DNA of 64,000 nucleotides from Paragordius varius (Eukaryota; Nematomorpha), in NCBI GenBank assembly GCA_964247055.1, contig OZ176050.1:7068001-7132000 (forward strand), read 5' to 3'. The notes under the pieces are model-generated. The model had not been told where the DNA came from, did not search any database, and worked only from the letters and a program-made list of their open reading frames with translations. Each line of letters begins with the position of its first letter. Within the stretch, counting starts at the first letter, position 1. Made by a program: the position numbers and the translations under genes. Below are positions 62,501 through 64,000 of the stretch, piece by piece.

Positions 62501-64000
62501 TTACCCATACTTGTATAATTAATATAATTTGATTAATTAATGGTTGAATATTGTAATTACCCATCTTTGTATGGTTAATATAATTTGATTGTTGTTAAGA
62601 AATGGTTTATATTTTACCCATACTTGTATGGTTAATATAATTTGATTACTGTAAATTAATGGTTGAATATTGTAATTACCCATCTTTGTATGGTTAATAT
62701 AATTTGATTGTTGTTAAGCAATGGTTATAATTTTACCCATACTTGTATAGTTAATATAATTTGATTACTGTAAATTAATGGTTGAATATTGTAATTACCC
62801 ATCTTTGTATGGTTAATATAATTTGATTGTTGTTAAGAAATGGTTAATATTTTACCCATACTTGTATGGTTAATATAATTTGTTTACTGTAAATTAATGG
62901 TTGAATATTGTAATTACCCATCTTTGTATGGTTAATATAATTTGATTGTTGTTAAGAAATAATTAATATTTTACCCATACTTGTATAGTTAATATAATTT
63001 GATTACTGTAAATTAATGGTTGAATATTGTAATTACCCATCTTTGTATGGTTAATATAATTTGATTGTTGTTAAGAAATAATTAATATTTTACCCATACT
63101 TGTATAGTTAATATAATTTGATTACTGTAAATTAATGGTTGAATATTGTAATTACCCATCTTTGTATGGTTAATATAATTTGATTGTTGTTAAGCAATGG
63201 TTATAATTTTACCCATACTTGTATAGTTAATATAATTTGATTACTGTAAATTAATGGTTGAATATTGTAATTATTCATCTTTGTATGGTTAATATAATTT
63301 GATTGTTGTTAAGAAATAATTAATATTTTACCCATACTTGTATAGTTAATATAATTTGATTACTGTAAATTAATGGTTGAATATTGTAATTACCCATCTT
63401 TGTATTGTTAATATAATTTGATTGTTGTTAAGAAATGGTTTATATTTTACCCATACTTGTATGGTTAATATAATTTGTTTACTGTAAATTAATGGTTGAA
63501 TATTGTAATTACCCATCTTTGTATGGTTAATATAATTTGATTGTTGTTAAGCAATGGTTAATATTTTACCCATACTTGTATAGTTAATATAATTTGATTA
63601 CTGTAAATTAATGGTTGAATATTGTAATTATTCATCTTTGTATGGTTAATATAATTTGATTGTTGTTAAGCAATGGTTAATATTTTACCCATACTTGTAT
63701 GGTTAATATAATTTGATTACTGTAAATTAATGGTTGAATATTGTAATTATTCATCTTTGTATGGTTAATATAATTTGATTGTTGTTAAGAAATAATTAAT
63801 ATTTTACTCATACTTGTATAGTTAATATAATTATTACTGTAAATTAATGGTTGAATATTGTAATTACCCATCTTTGTATGGTTAATATAATTTGATTGTT
63901 GTTAAGCAATGGTTAATATTTTACCCATACTTGTATAGTTAATATAATTTAATTACTGTAAATTAATGGTTGAATATTGTAATTACCCATCTTTGTATGG
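47554..64000. repeat. 119-bp satellite array, dimeric units, runs off the window
   Basis: About 16.4 kb of tandem units with a typical length of 119 bp. Each has two related halves: one with ATTACCCATCTTTGTATGGT and TTGATTGTTGTTAAG, the other with TTTTACCCATACTTGTATGG and TTGATTACTGTAAATTAA; both contain CCAT..TTGTATGGTTAATATAATTTG. Variants recur in combination: GCAATGG, AAATAATT or AAATGGTTTATA after the TTGTTGTTAA box, TATAG or TATGG before TTAATATAAT, GTTTACTG or GATTACTG, and a short form lacking ACTGTA. About 138 units fit in the window. The first roughly 400 bp are degenerate. Confidence 0.97.
49925..58600. repeat. Higher-order repeat structure in the satellite, 1181-bp period
   Basis: A rare variant unit (GTAACCTATCTTTGCATGG) occurs near 49925, 51225, 52406 and 57360, and the short GATTAATTAATGG variant near 50487, 51668 and 57803. 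Spacing between the second and third CCTATC landmarks and between the first two GATTAATTAATGG landmarks is 1181 bp, close to ten units. The 443-bp offset between the two landmark types at 51225 is repeated exactly at 57360. This shows block duplication, not only single-unit exchange. Confidence 0.8.

Noticed and set aside
47554-64000. The tandem array as a CRISPR array or telomere
   Set aside because: There are no unique spacers between repeats, the unit is 119 bp without a short telomeric motif, and the context is eukaryotic.

Overview
This window is nuclear DNA from an AT-rich invertebrate animal. The evidence is spliced GT-AG genes for conserved animal proteins, a eukaryotic tRNA-Cys, an RTE-type LINE, hAT-like, mariner-like and TTAA-flanked transposons, and a long satellite array. 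I cannot name the species. The most unusual trait is the intron size: several introns of 21-27 nt are supported by conserved protein sequence on both sides, in host genes and in a transposon gene, next to introns of up to 5.5 kb.

Layout. 0.35-8.2 kb: inositol polyphosphate multikinase (IPMK), three exons, plus strand; its 5.5-kb intron 2 holds a complete hAT-type element with a perfect 8-bp target duplication, a CACTGTG-ended TIR element and a TTAA-flanked element. 8.5-9.2 kb: ornithine decarboxylase antizyme, minus strand, tail-to-tail with IPMK, with its +1 frameshift site and introns of 23 and 27 nt. 9.2-17.2 kb: repeat-rich intergenic DNA with a LINE relic, a tRNA-Cys gene with a tandemly duplicated and decayed partner, and a decayed hAT element. 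17.3-23.9 kb: a seven-exon plus-strand gene with a SKICH-like domain and a basic/coiled C-terminal half. 24.6-37.2 kb: a complete 14-exon DOP1 (Dopey) gene, minus strand, predicted 3108 residues; its first two introns are 21 and 22 nt.

38.2-45.7 kb: a 7.45-kb transposon with about 570-bp terminal inverted repeats and a TAA target duplication. It carries a multi-exon gene of a widespread but unnamed transposon protein family, and this gene is split by an RTE LINE whose 974-residue endonuclease/reverse transcriptase frame is intact. 46.2-47.3 kb: TTAA-flanked inverted-repeat elements. From about 47.55 kb to the window end: a satellite array of 119-bp units, each a dimer of two related half-units of about 60 bp, with a higher-order period of 1181 bp and divergent copies at its left edge.

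The host genes do not form one pathway. IPMK acts in inositol phosphate signalling, antizyme in polyamine control, DOP1 in endosome/Golgi trafficking, and the SKICH-like gene is unassigned. Exon coordinates come from splice-site and reading-frame consistency plus remembered family conservation; no alignment or transcript data were available.
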